The translations under genes and the position numbers were made by a program. A DNA stretch of 64,000 bases from Brucellaceae bacterium (GTDB taxonomy: Bacteria; Pseudomonadota; Alphaproteobacteria; Rhizobiales; Rhizobiaceae). The DNA is taken from NCBI GenBank assembly GCA_020637775.1, contig JACKJV010000001.1:372001-436000 (forward strand), read 5' to 3'. Shown here piece by piece: positions 19,508 through 28,747 of this stretch (within the stretch, counting starts at the first letter, position 1; every line of letters begins with the position of its first letter). The notes beneath the pieces were generated by a model. The model made no database searches. It was given only the letters and a program-made list of their open reading frames with translations, and was not told the origin of the DNA.

Positions 19508-21289
19508 ATGGACGGCGCAAGCAGGAGCAAGAGCGGGGAAAAGGCAGGCAGGCGCCAGACCGGGGCGCCCGGTTCGCGCCGCCCGCTGCGCTCGTTCCGG
19601 CGCCTTGTCGGCGCCCTGGTCTTCTCCAGCCTGACGCAACGCATCCTCGTGCTCAACCTTGCCGGGCTCGGCGTGCTCGTGTCCGGCATCCTCTATGTCA
19701 ACCAGTATCGCGAAGGCCTGATCGACGCGCGGGTGGAAAGCCTGCGCACGCAGGGCGAGATCATCGCCGGCGCCATCGCCGCCTCGGCCTCGGTGGAGAC
19801 GGATTCGCTGCGCATCGATCCGGAGAAACTGCTCGAATTGCAGGCCGGCCAGAGCGTCGGGCCCAGCGGCGACGGGCTCGACAGCCTCGACTTCCCGATC
19901 AATCCGGAACGGGTGGCGCCGGTGCTGCGCCGGCTCATTTCCCCGACACGCACCCGCGCGCGCATCTATGACCGCGACGCCAACCTGCTGCTCGACTCCC
20001 GCCATCTCTATTCGGGGGGGCAGATCCTGCGCTATGGCCTGCCCGGGCTCGACGCGGCCGAGGACACATCGCTGCTCGACCGGATCGGCGACTGGCTCAA
20101 GCGCTTCATGCAACGCACCGACCTGCCGGTGGACCGCGAGGAGCCCGGCGGCTCCGGCGCGGCCTATCCGGAAGTCATGACAGCACTGACCGGGACGGGC
20201 GACCGCCAGGTGCGGGTATCGGAAAAAGGCGAGATGATCGTCTCGGTGGCCGTCCCGATCCAGCGTTTCCGCGCCGTGCTCGGCGTGCTGCAACTGTCGA
20301 CGCAGGGCGGCGACATCGACGCCATCATCGCGTCCGAACGCAAGGCCATCCTCGCGGTTTTCGGCGTGGCCGCGGTCGTCACCATGCTCCTGTCGCTGCT
20401 GCTCGCCTCCACCATCGCCAATCCGCTGCGCCGCCTTGCCGCAGCGGCCGTCCGGGTCAAGCGGGGCGTGAAGAGCCGCGAGGAGATCCCCGATTTCTCC
20501 GAACGGCAGGACGAGATCGGCAATCTGTCCACGGCGCTGCGCGACATGACCAATGCGCTCTATGACCGGATCGACGCCATCGAGCGCTTCGCGGCCGATG
20601 TCAGCCATGAACTCAAGAACCCCCTGACCTCGCTGCGCAGCGCGGTGGAAACGCTGCCGCTGGCGCGCAACGAGGTGTCGCGCGACCGGCTGCTGGAGAT
20701 CATCCAGCACGATGTGCGCCGCCTCGACCGGCTGATCACCGACATTTCGGACGCCTCGCGGCTGGACGCGGAACTGGCCCGCGCCGACAATCGCAGCGTC
20801 GACATGCAAAAGCTGCTTTCCGACCTGGTGGCGGCGAGCCGCGAGACGACGCGGGCCGGCCGCGAGGCGCGCATCGACCTGCGCATCGTGCCGGCAAGCG
20901 GCAACCGCAGGGATTTCCTCGTCCAGGGCCACGACCTGAGGCTCGGCCAGGTCATCGCCAACCTGATTTCCAATGCGCGCTCCTTCGTGCCTGCCGAAAA
21001 CGGGCACATTCTCGTCACGCTGGCGCGCAGCCAGCGCCGTGTCATCGTCACGGTGGAGGACAATGGCCCCGGCATCCGGGCCGAGAACATCGAGCGCATC
21101 TTCGAACGCTTCTACACCGACAGGCCGGCAAGCGAGGCTTTCGGGCAGAATTCCGGCCTCGGCCTGTCGATCTCGCGGCAGATCGTGGAAGCCCATGGCG
21201 GCCGGCTGACGGCTGAGAACATAGCCGGCGCGAAACCGGGCGACATCCGTGGCGCGCGCTTCGTCGTGGCCCTGCCGGCGGAGAACTGA
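19508..21289 (+). CDS. chvG: Sensor histidine kinase ChvG
   Basis: 593-aa inner-membrane kinase that phosphorylates ChvI. TM1 lies about residues 45-65, a ~210-residue periplasmic sensor domain follows, and TM2 is about 278-300 (AVFGVAAVVTMLLSLLLAS). The HAMP region, H-box DVSHELKNPLTSL with H367, N-box LISNARSF, G1 DNGPGIRAENI and G2 NSGLGLSISRQ are all intact. In relatives the periplasmic protein ExoR inhibits it; exoR is not in this window. Confidence 0.96.
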   Translation: MDGASRSKSGEKAGRRQTGAPGSRRPLRSFRRLVGALVFSSLTQRILVLNLAGLGVLVSGILYVNQYREGLIDARVESLRTQGEIIAGAIAASASVETDSLRIDPEKLLELQAGQSVGPSGDGLDSLDFPINPERVAPVLRRLISPTRTRARIYDRDANLLLDSRHLYSGGQILRYGLPGLDAAEDTSLLDRIGDWLKRFMQRTDLPVDREEPGGSGAAYPEVMTALTGTGDRQVRVSEKGEMIVSVAVPIQRFRAVLGVLQLSTQGGDIDAIIASERKAILAVFGVAAVVTMLLSLLLASTIANPLRRLAAAAVRVKRGVKSREEIPDFSERQDEIGNLSTALRDMTNALYDRIDAIERFAADVSHELKNPLTSLRSAVETLPLARNEVSRDRLLEIIQHDVRRLDRLITDISDASRLDAELARADNRSVDMQKLLSDLVAASRETTRAGREARIDLRIVPASGNRRDFLVQGHDLRLGQVIANLISNARSFVPAENGHILVTLARSQRRVIVTVEDNGPGIRAENIERIFERFYTDRPASEAFGQNSGLGLSISRQIVEAHGGRLTAENIAGAKPGDIRGARFVVALPAEN

Positions 21290-21454
21290 TCAAAAGACGA
21301 CGCCCGGCGGGATTTTCGGCGCAAGAGAATCCTTCGCAGTGCAAAAAAGGGCTTGTCAACGCGCTTCACACTGACAAGATAGCGGCCCGCGAAGAAGCGG
21401 CACCGTGACAATAAGAACGGACGGTGACATGGCAATGACGGGAGCCAGGCATTC

Positions 21455-21856
21455 ATGATCGGACTCGTGCTCGTGACGCACGGTCAGTTGGCCGAGGAGT
21501 TTCGCCACGCGGTTGAGCATGTGGTCGGCCCGCAGGAGCATTTCGAAACGGTTTCCATCGGCGCCGAGGACGACATGGAGCAGCGGCGGCAGGATATCGT
21601 CGACGCGGTCGCCAGTGCCGATGCAGGCCATGGCGTGATCATCGTGACCGACATGTTTGGCGGAACGCCGTCCAATCTGGCCATCTCGGTGATGGATGCC
21701 GGCCGGGTGGAAGTGGTGGCCGGCATGAACCTGCCCATGCTCATCAAGCTCTCCAGCATTCGCGCCGGCAATGACATGGCGGATTCGCTGTCCGAAGCGC
21801 AGAATGCCGGGCGCAAGTATATCAACGTGGCCAGCCAGATCCTGAGCGCCAAATGA
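21455..21856 (+). CDS. manX: PTS-type EIIA component (mannose family), nitrogen-type PTS branch
   Basis: 133-aa EIIA-Man-like phosphocarrier (often called EIIA-Man or ManX in rhizobia) that accepts phosphate from HPr. The active His is H9 in LVLVTHGQLAEEF. IIVTDMFGGTPSNLAI is the second family motif. No sugar-specific EIIB or EIIC is nearby, so it is a regulatory phosphorelay element. Its stop overlaps the ptsH start by 4 bp (ATGA). The 165 bp between chvG and this gene, where relatives carry hprK, has no coding sequence. Confidence 0.95.
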   Translation: MIGLVLVTHGQLAEEFRHAVEHVVGPQEHFETVSIGAEDDMEQRRQDIVDAVASADAGHGVIIVTDMFGGTPSNLAISVMDAGRVEVVAGMNLPMLIKLSSIRAGNDMADSLSEAQNAGRKYINVASQILSAK

Positions 21857-22143
21857 GCGAAACCATGCCGGACGCCATCACGCGCACGCTGGACATCGTC
21901 AACAAGCGCGGACTGCATGCCCGCGCCTCGGCACGGTTCGTCGAGATGGCCAACGGCTTCAATGCACGCGTAAGCGTGGAAAAGGATGGCCTGGACGTCG
22001 ACGGGACCTCCATCCTGGACCTGATGATGCTGGCCGCCTCGCCCGGTTGCCGCATCACCGTCACAACCTCCGGGCCACAGGCCGAGGAGGCGATGGACGC
22101 CCTCGCCGCGCTTGTCGCCGACCGTTTCGGCGAGGAGTGCTGA
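21853..22143 (+). CDS. ptsH: Phosphocarrier protein HPr
   Basis: 96-aa HPr. The PEP-dependent phosphorylation site is H22 in NKRGLHARASARFVE. The regulatory serine is S53 in VDGTSILDLMMLAASPG, aligned with Ser46 of Firmicute HPr, the target of HPr kinase. It overlaps manX by 4 bp. Serine retention despite the missing local hprK suggests the kinase, if present, is encoded elsewhere. Confidence 0.96.
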   Translation: MSETMPDAITRTLDIVNKRGLHARASARFVEMANGFNARVSVEKDGLDVDGTSILDLMMLAASPGCRITVTTSGPQAEEAMDALAALVADRFGEEC

Positions 22144-22170
22144 GCGGCGCCTCCCCGAAACACATGGAGG

Positions 22171-22188
22171 CATAAAGATTTCTTTATG
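22171..22188. promoter_or_regulatory. SahR-type operator upstream of ahcY
   Basis: CATAAAGA (22171-22178), TT, TCTTTATG (22181-22188) is a perfect 8-bp palindrome. It matches the ATAAAG...CTTTAT motif of SahR, the ArsR-family regulator of methionine-cycle genes that senses S-adenosylhomocysteine. It sits just upstream of a possible promoter TTGTTG (22191-22196), 17 nt, TGCTAT (22214-22219). sahR itself is not in the window. Confidence 0.65.
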
Positions 22189-22290
22189 TCTTGTTGCCCG
22201 GCTTGCGCAACTCTGCTATGGAGGCGCCAGTTCGCGGGCCTGCCGTACTGCGCATGCCCAAGGCCTTCCCATTCAACGGAGTGACCTTTC

Positions 22291-23685
22291 ATGGCACAAG
22301 ACTATGTCGTCGCCGATATCGGCCTGGCCGAATTCGGGCGCAAGGAAATCGACATTGCCGAGACCGAAATGCCGGGCCTGATGGCCTGCCGTGAGGAATT
22401 CGGCACGGCGCAGCCGCTCAAGGGCGCGCGCATCACCGGCTCGCTGCACATGACGATCCAGACCGCCGTCCTGATCGAGACGCTGAAGGCGCTGGGCGCG
22501 GACGTGCGCTGGGCATCCTGCAACATCTTCTCGACGCAGGACCATGCCGCCGCGGCGATCGCGGCCACGGGCACGCCGGTCTATGCCGTGAAGGGCGAGA
22601 CGCTGGAGGATTACTGGCGCTACACGGATGCCATCTTCCAGTGGCCGGACGGCGGCCATTCCAACATGATCCTGGACGATGGCGGCGATGCCACGATGTA
22701 CATCCTTCTGGGCGCGCGCGCCGAGGAAGGCGAGGACGTGCTGTCCAATCCGGGATCGGAAGAGGAAGAGGTGCTGTTTGCACAGATCCGCAAGCGCATG
22801 GCGGCCACGCCGGGCTGGTTCGTCAAGCAGCGCCATGCCATCAAGGGCGTGACCGAGGAAACGACCACCGGTGTCAACCGGCTCTACCAATTGCAGAAGA
22901 AGGGCCTGCTGCCCTTCCCGGCGATCAACGTCAACGATTCGGTGACCAAGTCGAAATTCGACAACAAGTATGGCTGCAAGGAATCGCTGGTCGACGGCAT
23001 CCGCCGGGCAACCGATGTGATGATGGCCGGCAAGGTCGCGGTGGTGTGCGGCTATGGCGACGTGGGCAAGGGCTCTGCCGCATCGCTGCGCGGCGCGGGT
23101 GCGCGCGTCAAGGTGACCGAGATCGACCCGATCTGCGCGCTGCAGGCCGCCATGGACGGCTTTGAAGTCGTGCGCCTTGAGGACGTGGTCTCGACCGGCG
23201 ACATCTTCATCACGACCACCGGCAACAAGGACGTCATCCGCATCGAGCACATGCGCGAGATGAAGGACATGGCGATCGTCGGCAATATCGGCCACTTCGA
23301 CAACGAGATCCAGGTCGCCGCCCTGCGCAATCTCAAGTGGACCAATATCAAGCCGCAGGTGGACATGATCGAGTTCCCGAAGGGCAACCGCATGATCCTG
23401 CTGTCGGAAGGCCGGCTGCTCAATCTCGGCAATGCCACGGGCCATCCCTCCTTCGTCATGTCGGCCTCGTTCACCAACCAGGTGCTGGCACAGATCGAAC
23501 TCTACACCAAGGGCGGGACCTACAGCCACGAGGTCTATGTGCTGCCCAAGCATCTGGACGAGAAGGTGGCGCGGCTGCATCTGGCCAAGCTCGGCGCCAA
23601 CCTGACCGACCTTTCGGAAGAACAGGCCGCCTATATCGGTGTCGGCACCGAAGGCCCGTTCAAGCCGGAACACTACAGATACTGA
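22291..23685 (+). CDS. ahcY: Adenosylhomocysteinase
   Basis: Hydrolyses S-adenosylhomocysteine to adenosine and homocysteine, keeping methylation reactions (including PmtA) free of product inhibition. 464 aa, the bacterial form with the ~40-residue insertion after [15 protein letters not shown]. The NAD-binding loop is [16 protein letters not shown]; the C-terminus PFKPEHYRY completes the neighbouring subunit's NAD site. GGAGTGACC precedes the ATG. Transcription ends at a strong terminator 29 bp after the stop. Confidence 0.98.
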   Translation: MAQDYVVADIGLAEFGRKEIDIAETEMPGLMACREEFGTAQPLKGARITGSLHMTIQTAVLIETLKALGADVRWASCNIFSTQDHAAAAIAATGTPVYAVKGETLEDYWRYTDAIFQWPDGGHSNMILDDGGDATMYILLGARAEEGEDVLSNPGSEEEEVLFAQIRKRMAATPGWFVKQRHAIKGVTEETTTGVNRLYQLQKKGLLPFPAINVNDSVTKSKFDNKYGCKESLVDGIRRATDVMMAGKVAVVCGYGDVGKGSAASLRGAGARVKVTEIDPICALQAAMDGFEVVRLEDVVSTGDIFITTTGNKDVIRIEHMREMKDMAIVGNIGHFDNEIQVAALRNLKWTNIKPQVDMIEFPKGNRMILLSEGRLLNLGNATGHPSFVMSASFTNQVLAQIELYTKGGTYSHEVYVLPKHLDEKVARLHLAKLGANLTDLSEEQAAYIGVGTEGPFKPEHYRY

Positions 23686-23713
23686 TCTTCACCTGAAGAG
23701 ACACAAGATATGG

Positions 23714-23752
23714 ATGCCGGGCGAAAAGAGCTTTCGCCCGGCATTATTTTTG
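23714..23752 (+). terminator. Rho-independent terminator of ahcY
   Basis: ATGCCGGGCGAAA (23714-23726) pairs perfectly over 13 bp with TTTCGCCCGGCAT (23732-23744), loop AGAGC, followed by TATTTTTG. The rest of the 349-bp gap up to divL (23753-24034) shows no gene or clear promoter. Confidence 0.95.
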
Positions 23753-24034
23753 TCCAGCGGGCTTCTTCACGGGGATTCCCGCTTTGGGTATGGTGTGATT
23801 CGTCAAGCTTCCGGGCGGGGACACGCACACAGGCAGAGAAGCTGGCAAACAGGGCGGTCTTGGGCTTCATCGTGGAGACGACAAGGCATGCCGACATGCG
23901 GGCCGGAAACGGCAAGGGCCCCGTTTTCAGCGGCGAAAGCGGGACCATGTGACAGAAAAGCGAGGGTTCCTGTGACAGGGGACGACGGGCAACGGTGTGC
24001 GCCACGGCGAACGCCGACGGGGACATATCGGCCG

Positions 24035-26506
24035 ATGAAGCGCAGCGGGTTCCTGCACGTCATCAGGCGCAGGCTGGCCGGGGTCACCGCCTTGGTTCCG
24101 GCATGGCTGGCCGCCGGTCCTGCCCATGGCGCGGAAGCGGCAAGCGGCTTTCTGAACTTCGGCGTCACGGATGTCATCCAGTATTCCATCTTCACCGGCA
24201 TGCTCGGCGCGGCCATGGTCCTGGCGGTGTGGGTGATCCTCGAACGCGCCCGCGTCTCCGACCAGAATCGCGCGCTGCGCCAGCGTATCTCCGATCTCAA
24301 TGCGGCGCTGCAGCGCAACGAGAGCCTGCTCAACCTGAAGGACCAGCGCCTGATCGTCTGGAGCGACCCGCAGGCGCAAGCCGACTTGGTGGGTAGCCTG
24401 CCCGCCGAATGCGGGGCACCGGACGACCGGGCAGCCTTCCTGGCCTTCGGACGGTGGCTCACGGCTGCCTCGGCGCAGGCACTGGAACGGGCCATCATCG
24501 CCCTGCGCGACAAGGACGAACCGTTCTCCATGGTCTGCCAGACGCGCACCGGCACCATGCTGGAAGCCGATGGCCGGATCGCGCCGCATCATACCGTCGT
24601 GCGGTTCAATTCGCTCTCGGAAGCGCGTGCGGACCACGCCCGCCTGAAGGCCGAACACCAGGCCATGCTTGCCGAATTCGCCACGATGCGCCATCTGGCC
24701 GCGGTCGCGCAGATGCCGATCTGGCTGCGGGGCAGCGACGGCCGGCTGAGCTGGGTCAACGAGGCCTATGCGAAAGCCGTGGAGGCCGCCGATCCGGCCC
24801 AGGCCATCGCCGAGCAGCGTGAATTGCTGCCCACGGCGGCGCGCGAGCAGATTGCCAGGCACCAGCAGGGCGAACCGACATTCGCCTCGCGCCTCTCCGC
24901 GGTGATCGGCAAGGAGCGCCACCAGTTTCTCGTCACCGACTGGCGCGGGGAGTCCACGTCTGCGGGCATTGCCGTCGACGTGACGGCGCAGGCCTTGCTG
25001 CGCGAGGAATACGACCATGCGCAGCGCAGCCACGCCGACACGCTGGACCAGCTCAACACGGCGGTGGCCATTTTCGATGCCGGGCAGAAGCTGCGGTTCT
25101 ACAACCTGGCATTCCAGAAGCTCTGGGACCTCGATACCGGCTTCCTGTCGTCAGCGCCTTCGCATGAATTGCTGCTGGACCGGCTGCGCAGCGACGGCGT
25201 GCTGGCCGAACAGCCCGAATGGCGGCGCTGGAAGGAGCAATTGCTGGGCGCCTACCGGGCCGTGGACAGCCAGGAGCACTGGTGGCACCTGCCTGACGGG
25301 CGCACCATCCGCGTGGTCGCCAATCCGCAGCACAAGGGCGGCGTGACCTGGGTGTTCGAGAACCTGACGGAAAAGATCGATCTGGAAAGCCGCTACAAGA
25401 CGGCCATTCGCGTACAGGGCGAGACCCTGGACAACCTGGCCGAGGGCGTGGCCGTGTTCGGGCCGGACGGGCGCGTGCGCCTGTGCAATCCCGCCTTTGC
25501 GGAGCTATGGGGCCTGCCGGACGAACTGGCGCAGGAAAACGTCCATATCTCCGCCATACGCGGCGCCTGCGACGTTCTCGCCAAGGACAGCCCCTGGCCT
25601 GACTTCGTTTCGCTGGCCACCGGCTTCGACGAGACGCGCGACGAGCGCCAGGGCCGCGCCGAACTTTCCGACGGCACGATCCTGTCCTGGGCGGCGATGC
25701 CGCTGCCCAACGGGCAGTTGATGACCACCTTCGTCGACATGACCGACAGCTTCAACGTGGAACGGGCGCTGAAGGACAAGAACGAGGCCTTGCAGAAGGC
25801 CGACCAGCTCAAGGACGAATTCGTCCAGCACGTTTCCTACGAATTGCGCTCGCCGCTGACCAATATCATCGGCTTCACCGAACTTCTTTCCATGCAGACG
25901 CCCGGTCCGCTGACCGAGAAGCAGCGCGACTATGTCGACCATATCGCCACATCATCGGCGGCGCTGCTGACCATCGTCAATGACATCCTGGACCTTGCCA
26001 CCGTCGATGCGGGCATCATGCAGCTCGACATCGTGGACATGGACGTGGCCGAAACCGTACAGGCGGCAACGGACCTGGCGGCCGACCGGTTCGCGGAACA
26101 GGCAATCGAACTTTCCGTCATGCTCGACCGTGCGCCCGCCACCCTTGCGGCCGATGCCAACCGGGTGCGGCAGGTGCTGTTCAACCTTTTGGCCAATGCC
26201 GCCAACTATGCGCCCGAAGGCAGCACGGTCTCGCTCACGGTCGAGGCGCGGGGCGACCGCGTGGCCTTCACCGTGCATGACGACGGGCCGGGCATGAGCC
26301 GCGAAATTCTCGACACCGTCTTCCGGCGCTTCTCCTCGGCGGGGGGCGGGCGCCGGCGCGGTGCCGGCCTCGGCCTTTCCATCGTCAAGAGCTTCGTGGA
26401 ACTGCATGGCGGAACGGTGGACCTGACGAGCGGGCCGGACGAGGGCACCACGGTAACATGCCTGTTTCCGATCCGCCGTGATGGCCTGCAGGCCGCGGCG
26501 GAATAG
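24035..26506 (+). CDS. divL: DivL-type cell-cycle kinase homologue (Tyr in place of phosphoacceptor His)
   Basis: 823-aa membrane-anchored kinase-like protein. An N-terminal signal-anchor or cleaved leader (residues 10-32) is followed by a TM helix near 55-75, at least two PAS-type regions, then a HisKA-like dimerisation helix. The phosphoacceptor His is replaced by Tyr602 in FVQHVSYELRSPLTN, the hallmark of DivL. The ATPase domain is intact: NLLANAANYAPEG, DDGPGMSREIL, GAGLGLSIVKSF. In Caulobacter DivL binds DivK and tunes CckA-CtrA. Start ATG at 24035; the frame is open further upstream but without a site. Confidence 0.88.
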   Translation: MKRSGFLHVIRRRLAGVTALVPAWLAAGPAHGAEAASGFLNFGVTDVIQYSIFTGMLGAAMVLAVWVILERARVSDQNRALRQRISDLNAALQRNESLLNLKDQRLIVWSDPQAQADLVGSLPAECGAPDDRAAFLAFGRWLTAASAQALERAIIALRDKDEPFSMVCQTRTGTMLEADGRIAPHHTVVRFNSLSEARADHARLKAEHQAMLAEFATMRHLAAVAQMPIWLRGSDGRLSWVNEAYAKAVEAADPAQAIAEQRELLPTAAREQIARHQQGEPTFASRLSAVIGKERHQFLVTDWRGESTSAGIAVDVTAQALLREEYDHAQRSHADTLDQLNTAVAIFDAGQKLRFYNLAFQKLWDLDTGFLSSAPSHELLLDRLRSDGVLAEQPEWRRWKEQLLGAYRAVDSQEHWWHLPDGRTIRVVANPQHKGGVTWVFENLTEKIDLESRYKTAIRVQGETLDNLAEGVAVFGPDGRVRLCNPAFAELWGLPDELAQENVHISAIRGACDVLAKDSPWPDFVSLATGFDETRDERQGRAELSDGTILSWAAMPLPNGQLMTTFVDMTDSFNVERALKDKNEALQKADQLKDEFVQHVSYELRSPLTNIIGFTELLSMQTPGPLTEKQRDYVDHIATSSAALLTIVNDILDLATVDAGIMQLDIVDMDVAETVQAATDLAADRFAEQAIELSVMLDRAPATLAADANRVRQVLFNLLANAANYAPEGSTVSLTVEARGDRVAFTVHDDGPGMSREILDTVFRRFSSAGGGRRRGAGLGLSIVKSFVELHGGTVDLTSGPDEGTTVTCLFPIRRDGLQAAAE

Positions 26507-26515
26507 GCCGCCCGC

Positions 26516-28021
26516 ATGGAGCCGTTCTCATTCTCCATCTTCCTTGCGGACGAGGCGGCGACCGGACGGCTGGGCGAAGACATCGCCATGGCCCTGAAAC
26601 CGGGCGACATGCTGGCGCTTCATGGCGACCTCGGAGCGGGCAAGACCAGCCTTGCGCGCGCCCTCATCCGTGCCATTGGCGACGACGGGACCATGGATGT
26701 TCCCTCGCCCACCTTCACCCTCGTGCAGAGCTACGACCTGCGCCTTCCCGTGGCGCATTTCGATCTCTACCGGCTTTCAGGGCCTGACGAACTTGAGGAA
26801 CTGGGGCTCGATGAAGCGCTTGCCAACGGGGCCGCGCTGGTGGAATGGCCTGAACGGGCCGGAGATCTGCTTCCCGGCGATGCCATCGCGCTGACGCTTC
26901 TGCATGAAGGCGAAGGCCGGCGCGCGGACATCCGTTGCGCCGGGAAAGCCGGCGCGCGCCTTGCCCGCAGCTTCGCCATCCGCGCCTTTCTCGATGCCCA
27001 TGGCTGGGGCGCGGCGGCGCGGCGGTTCCTGACCGGCGATGCCTCGGCGCGGGCCTATGAGACGGCGACCCTTGGCGGCGAGACCCGCATCCTGATGAAC
27101 GCACCGCGCATGCCCGACGGGACGCCCATCCTGGACGGATTGCCCTACAGCCGGATCGCGCATCTGGCCGAGGACGTGGCGCCCTTCGTGGCCATCGCCC
27201 GGGCCTTGCGGGAAAGGGGCTTCGCGGCGCCCGCCATCCATGCCGCCGATTACGATCACGGCTTCTTGCTCATGGAGCATCTCGGCCCTCCGGGTTTCCT
27301 GGATGCGGCGGGAAACCCGGTGCGGGAGCATTACGAGGGGGCGGCCCGCGCGCTTGCCGCCTTGCATGCGGTGGCGTGGCCGCGGGACATGCCGGTTGCC
27401 GGAGACATGGTGCATCAGGTTCCGGACTATGACCGGCGAGCCATGCTCATCGAACTCGACCTCATGCCGTCCTGGTACTGGGAGTTCGCCACCGGGCAAG
27501 CACCGGACGCAGCGGCACGGGCGGCGTTTGCGGCAGGCTGGAATGCGGTTCTTGACGAACTGGCGGACGCCGAGACCAGCCTTGTGCTGCGCGACTATCA
27601 CTCGCCCAACATCATCTGGCGGGAAAGCCGCGACGGGCTCGACCGGGTCGGGCTGATCGATTTCCAGGATGCCATGATGGGGCCCGCGGCCTATGACGTG
27701 GCCTCGCTTGCCCAGGATGCGCGGGTAACCGTCGACCCGGCGCTGGAAAAGGCGGTCATCGAAGCCTATTGCACGGCGCGCGAAGCGGATGGCCCGTTCG
27801 ACCGCGCCCGTTTCGACAAGGCCTATGCGGTGATGGCGGCGCAGCGAAATTCCAAGATCCTCGGCATTTTCGTGAGGCTCGACAGGCGTGACGGCAAGCC
27901 GGGCTACCTCAAGCACCTGCCGCGCATCCGGGACTATCTTTCACGCGTTCTGGGCCATGAGGCGCTGGCGCCGTTGCGTGCACACTATGCGATGCTCGGC
28001 ATCACCCGGGCCGGCACCTGA
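26516..28021 (+). CDS. tsaE: TsaE-AmgK fusion: tRNA t6A ATPase plus cell-wall sugar kinase
   Basis: 501-aa two-domain protein. Residues 1-155 are TsaE, the ATPase subunit of tRNA threonylcarbamoyladenosine synthesis, with Walker A GDLGAGKTSLARALI and PSPTFTLVQSYD. Residues ~165-501 are an aminoglycoside-phosphotransferase-fold kinase, with RDYHSPNIIWR and GLIDFQDAMMGPAAYDVASL. This half corresponds to AmgK, the N-acetylmuramate/glucosamine anomeric kinase. The next gene is murU (1-nt overlap, TGATG), the known AmgK partner, so the second half probably serves peptidoglycan recycling. The fusion is common in the order. Confidence 0.92.
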   Translation: MEPFSFSIFLADEAATGRLGEDIAMALKPGDMLALHGDLGAGKTSLARALIRAIGDDGTMDVPSPTFTLVQSYDLRLPVAHFDLYRLSGPDELEELGLDEALANGAALVEWPERAGDLLPGDAIALTLLHEGEGRRADIRCAGKAGARLARSFAIRAFLDAHGWGAAARRFLTGDASARAYETATLGGETRILMNAPRMPDGTPILDGLPYSRIAHLAEDVAPFVAIARALRERGFAAPAIHAADYDHGFLLMEHLGPPGFLDAAGNPVREHYEGAARALAALHAVAWPRDMPVAGDMVHQVPDYDRRAMLIELDLMPSWYWEFATGQAPDAAARAAFAAGWNAVLDELADAETSLVLRDYHSPNIIWRESRDGLDRVGLIDFQDAMMGPAAYDVASLAQDARVTVDPALEKAVIEAYCTAREADGPFDRARFDKAYAVMAAQRNSKILGIFVRLDRRDGKPGYLKHLPRIRDYLSRVLGHEALAPLRAHYAMLGITRAGT

Positions 28022-28743
28022 TGGCGGTTCATCCAGACAGCGCCTTCGTGCTGGCGGCCGGGCTTGGCACCCGCATGCGGCCCCTGACCGACACCTGCCC
28101 GAAGCCGCTGATAGAAATCGCCGGGCGCAGCCTGCTCGACCGCGGCCTCGATCTGCTGGCTGCGGCCGGCGTACGGCATGCGGTCGTCAATGTTCATTGG
28201 CTGGGCGAACAGATCATCGCCCATGCGCGCACCCGCCACGACATTGCCATCACCATATCGGACGAGCGGGAGCGCCTGCTGGACAGCGCCGGCGGCATCG
28301 TCAAGGCACTGCCGCTTCTTGGCAGCAAGCCGTTCTACATCCTGAACGCCGACACCTTCTGGCTGGACGGGGCAAGTGCGGCCTTGCCAGCCATGGCGAA
28401 GGCATGGAACGATGCAACCATGGATATGATTCTGCTGCTGGCCGACCCTGCCCATGCCACCGGCCATACCGGGGGAACCGACTTCCTGACCGATGCGGAC
28501 GGCCGCCTGACGCGCGCCCGTGGCGCTGCCGGCGGCCATGTCTATGCCGGGGCCGCGATCATCCACCCGCGCGTGCTGGCGGGCGCGCCGGCGGAGCCGC
28601 ATTCGCTCAACATCCATTTCGACCGGCTGATCGCCGAAGGCCGCCTGTTCGGCCATGTCATGGACGGGCACTGGATCACCGTCGGCACGCCCGATGCGAT
28701 CGCACCGGCAGAGAAGGCGATCCGGCGCCACGGACAGGCGTGA
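28021..28743 (+). CDS. murU: N-acetylmuramate 1-phosphate uridylyltransferase MurU
   Basis: 240-aa nucleotidyltransferase that makes UDP-MurNAc from MurNAc-1-phosphate in the recycling route that bypasses MurA and the fosfomycin target. The nucleotide-binding signature is FVLAAGLGTRMRPLTD with the catalytic Lys in CPKPLIEIAG; LNADTFWLDG carries the metal Asp. The start ATG overlaps the tsaE-amgK stop by one base. addB follows 4 bp later, so at least four genes form one operon. Confidence 0.9.
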   Translation: MAVHPDSAFVLAAGLGTRMRPLTDTCPKPLIEIAGRSLLDRGLDLLAAAGVRHAVVNVHWLGEQIIAHARTRHDIAITISDERERLLDSAGGIVKALPLLGSKPFYILNADTFWLDGASAALPAMAKAWNDATMDMILLLADPAHATGHTGGTDFLTDADGRLTRARGAAGGHVYAGAAIIHPRVLAGAPAEPHSLNIHFDRLIAEGRLFGHVMDGHWITVGTPDAIAPAEKAIRRHGQA

Positions 28744-28747
28744 CGCC

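Noticed and set aside
22144..22290. SAH riboswitch upstream of ahcY
   Set aside because: The conserved SAH-riboswitch core was not recognised; the palindrome is a simple SahR-type operator.
26980..28021. Aminoglycoside-resistance phosphotransferase
   Set aside because: The APH fold is fused to TsaE and followed by murU, which fits AmgK sugar kinase, not drug resistance.
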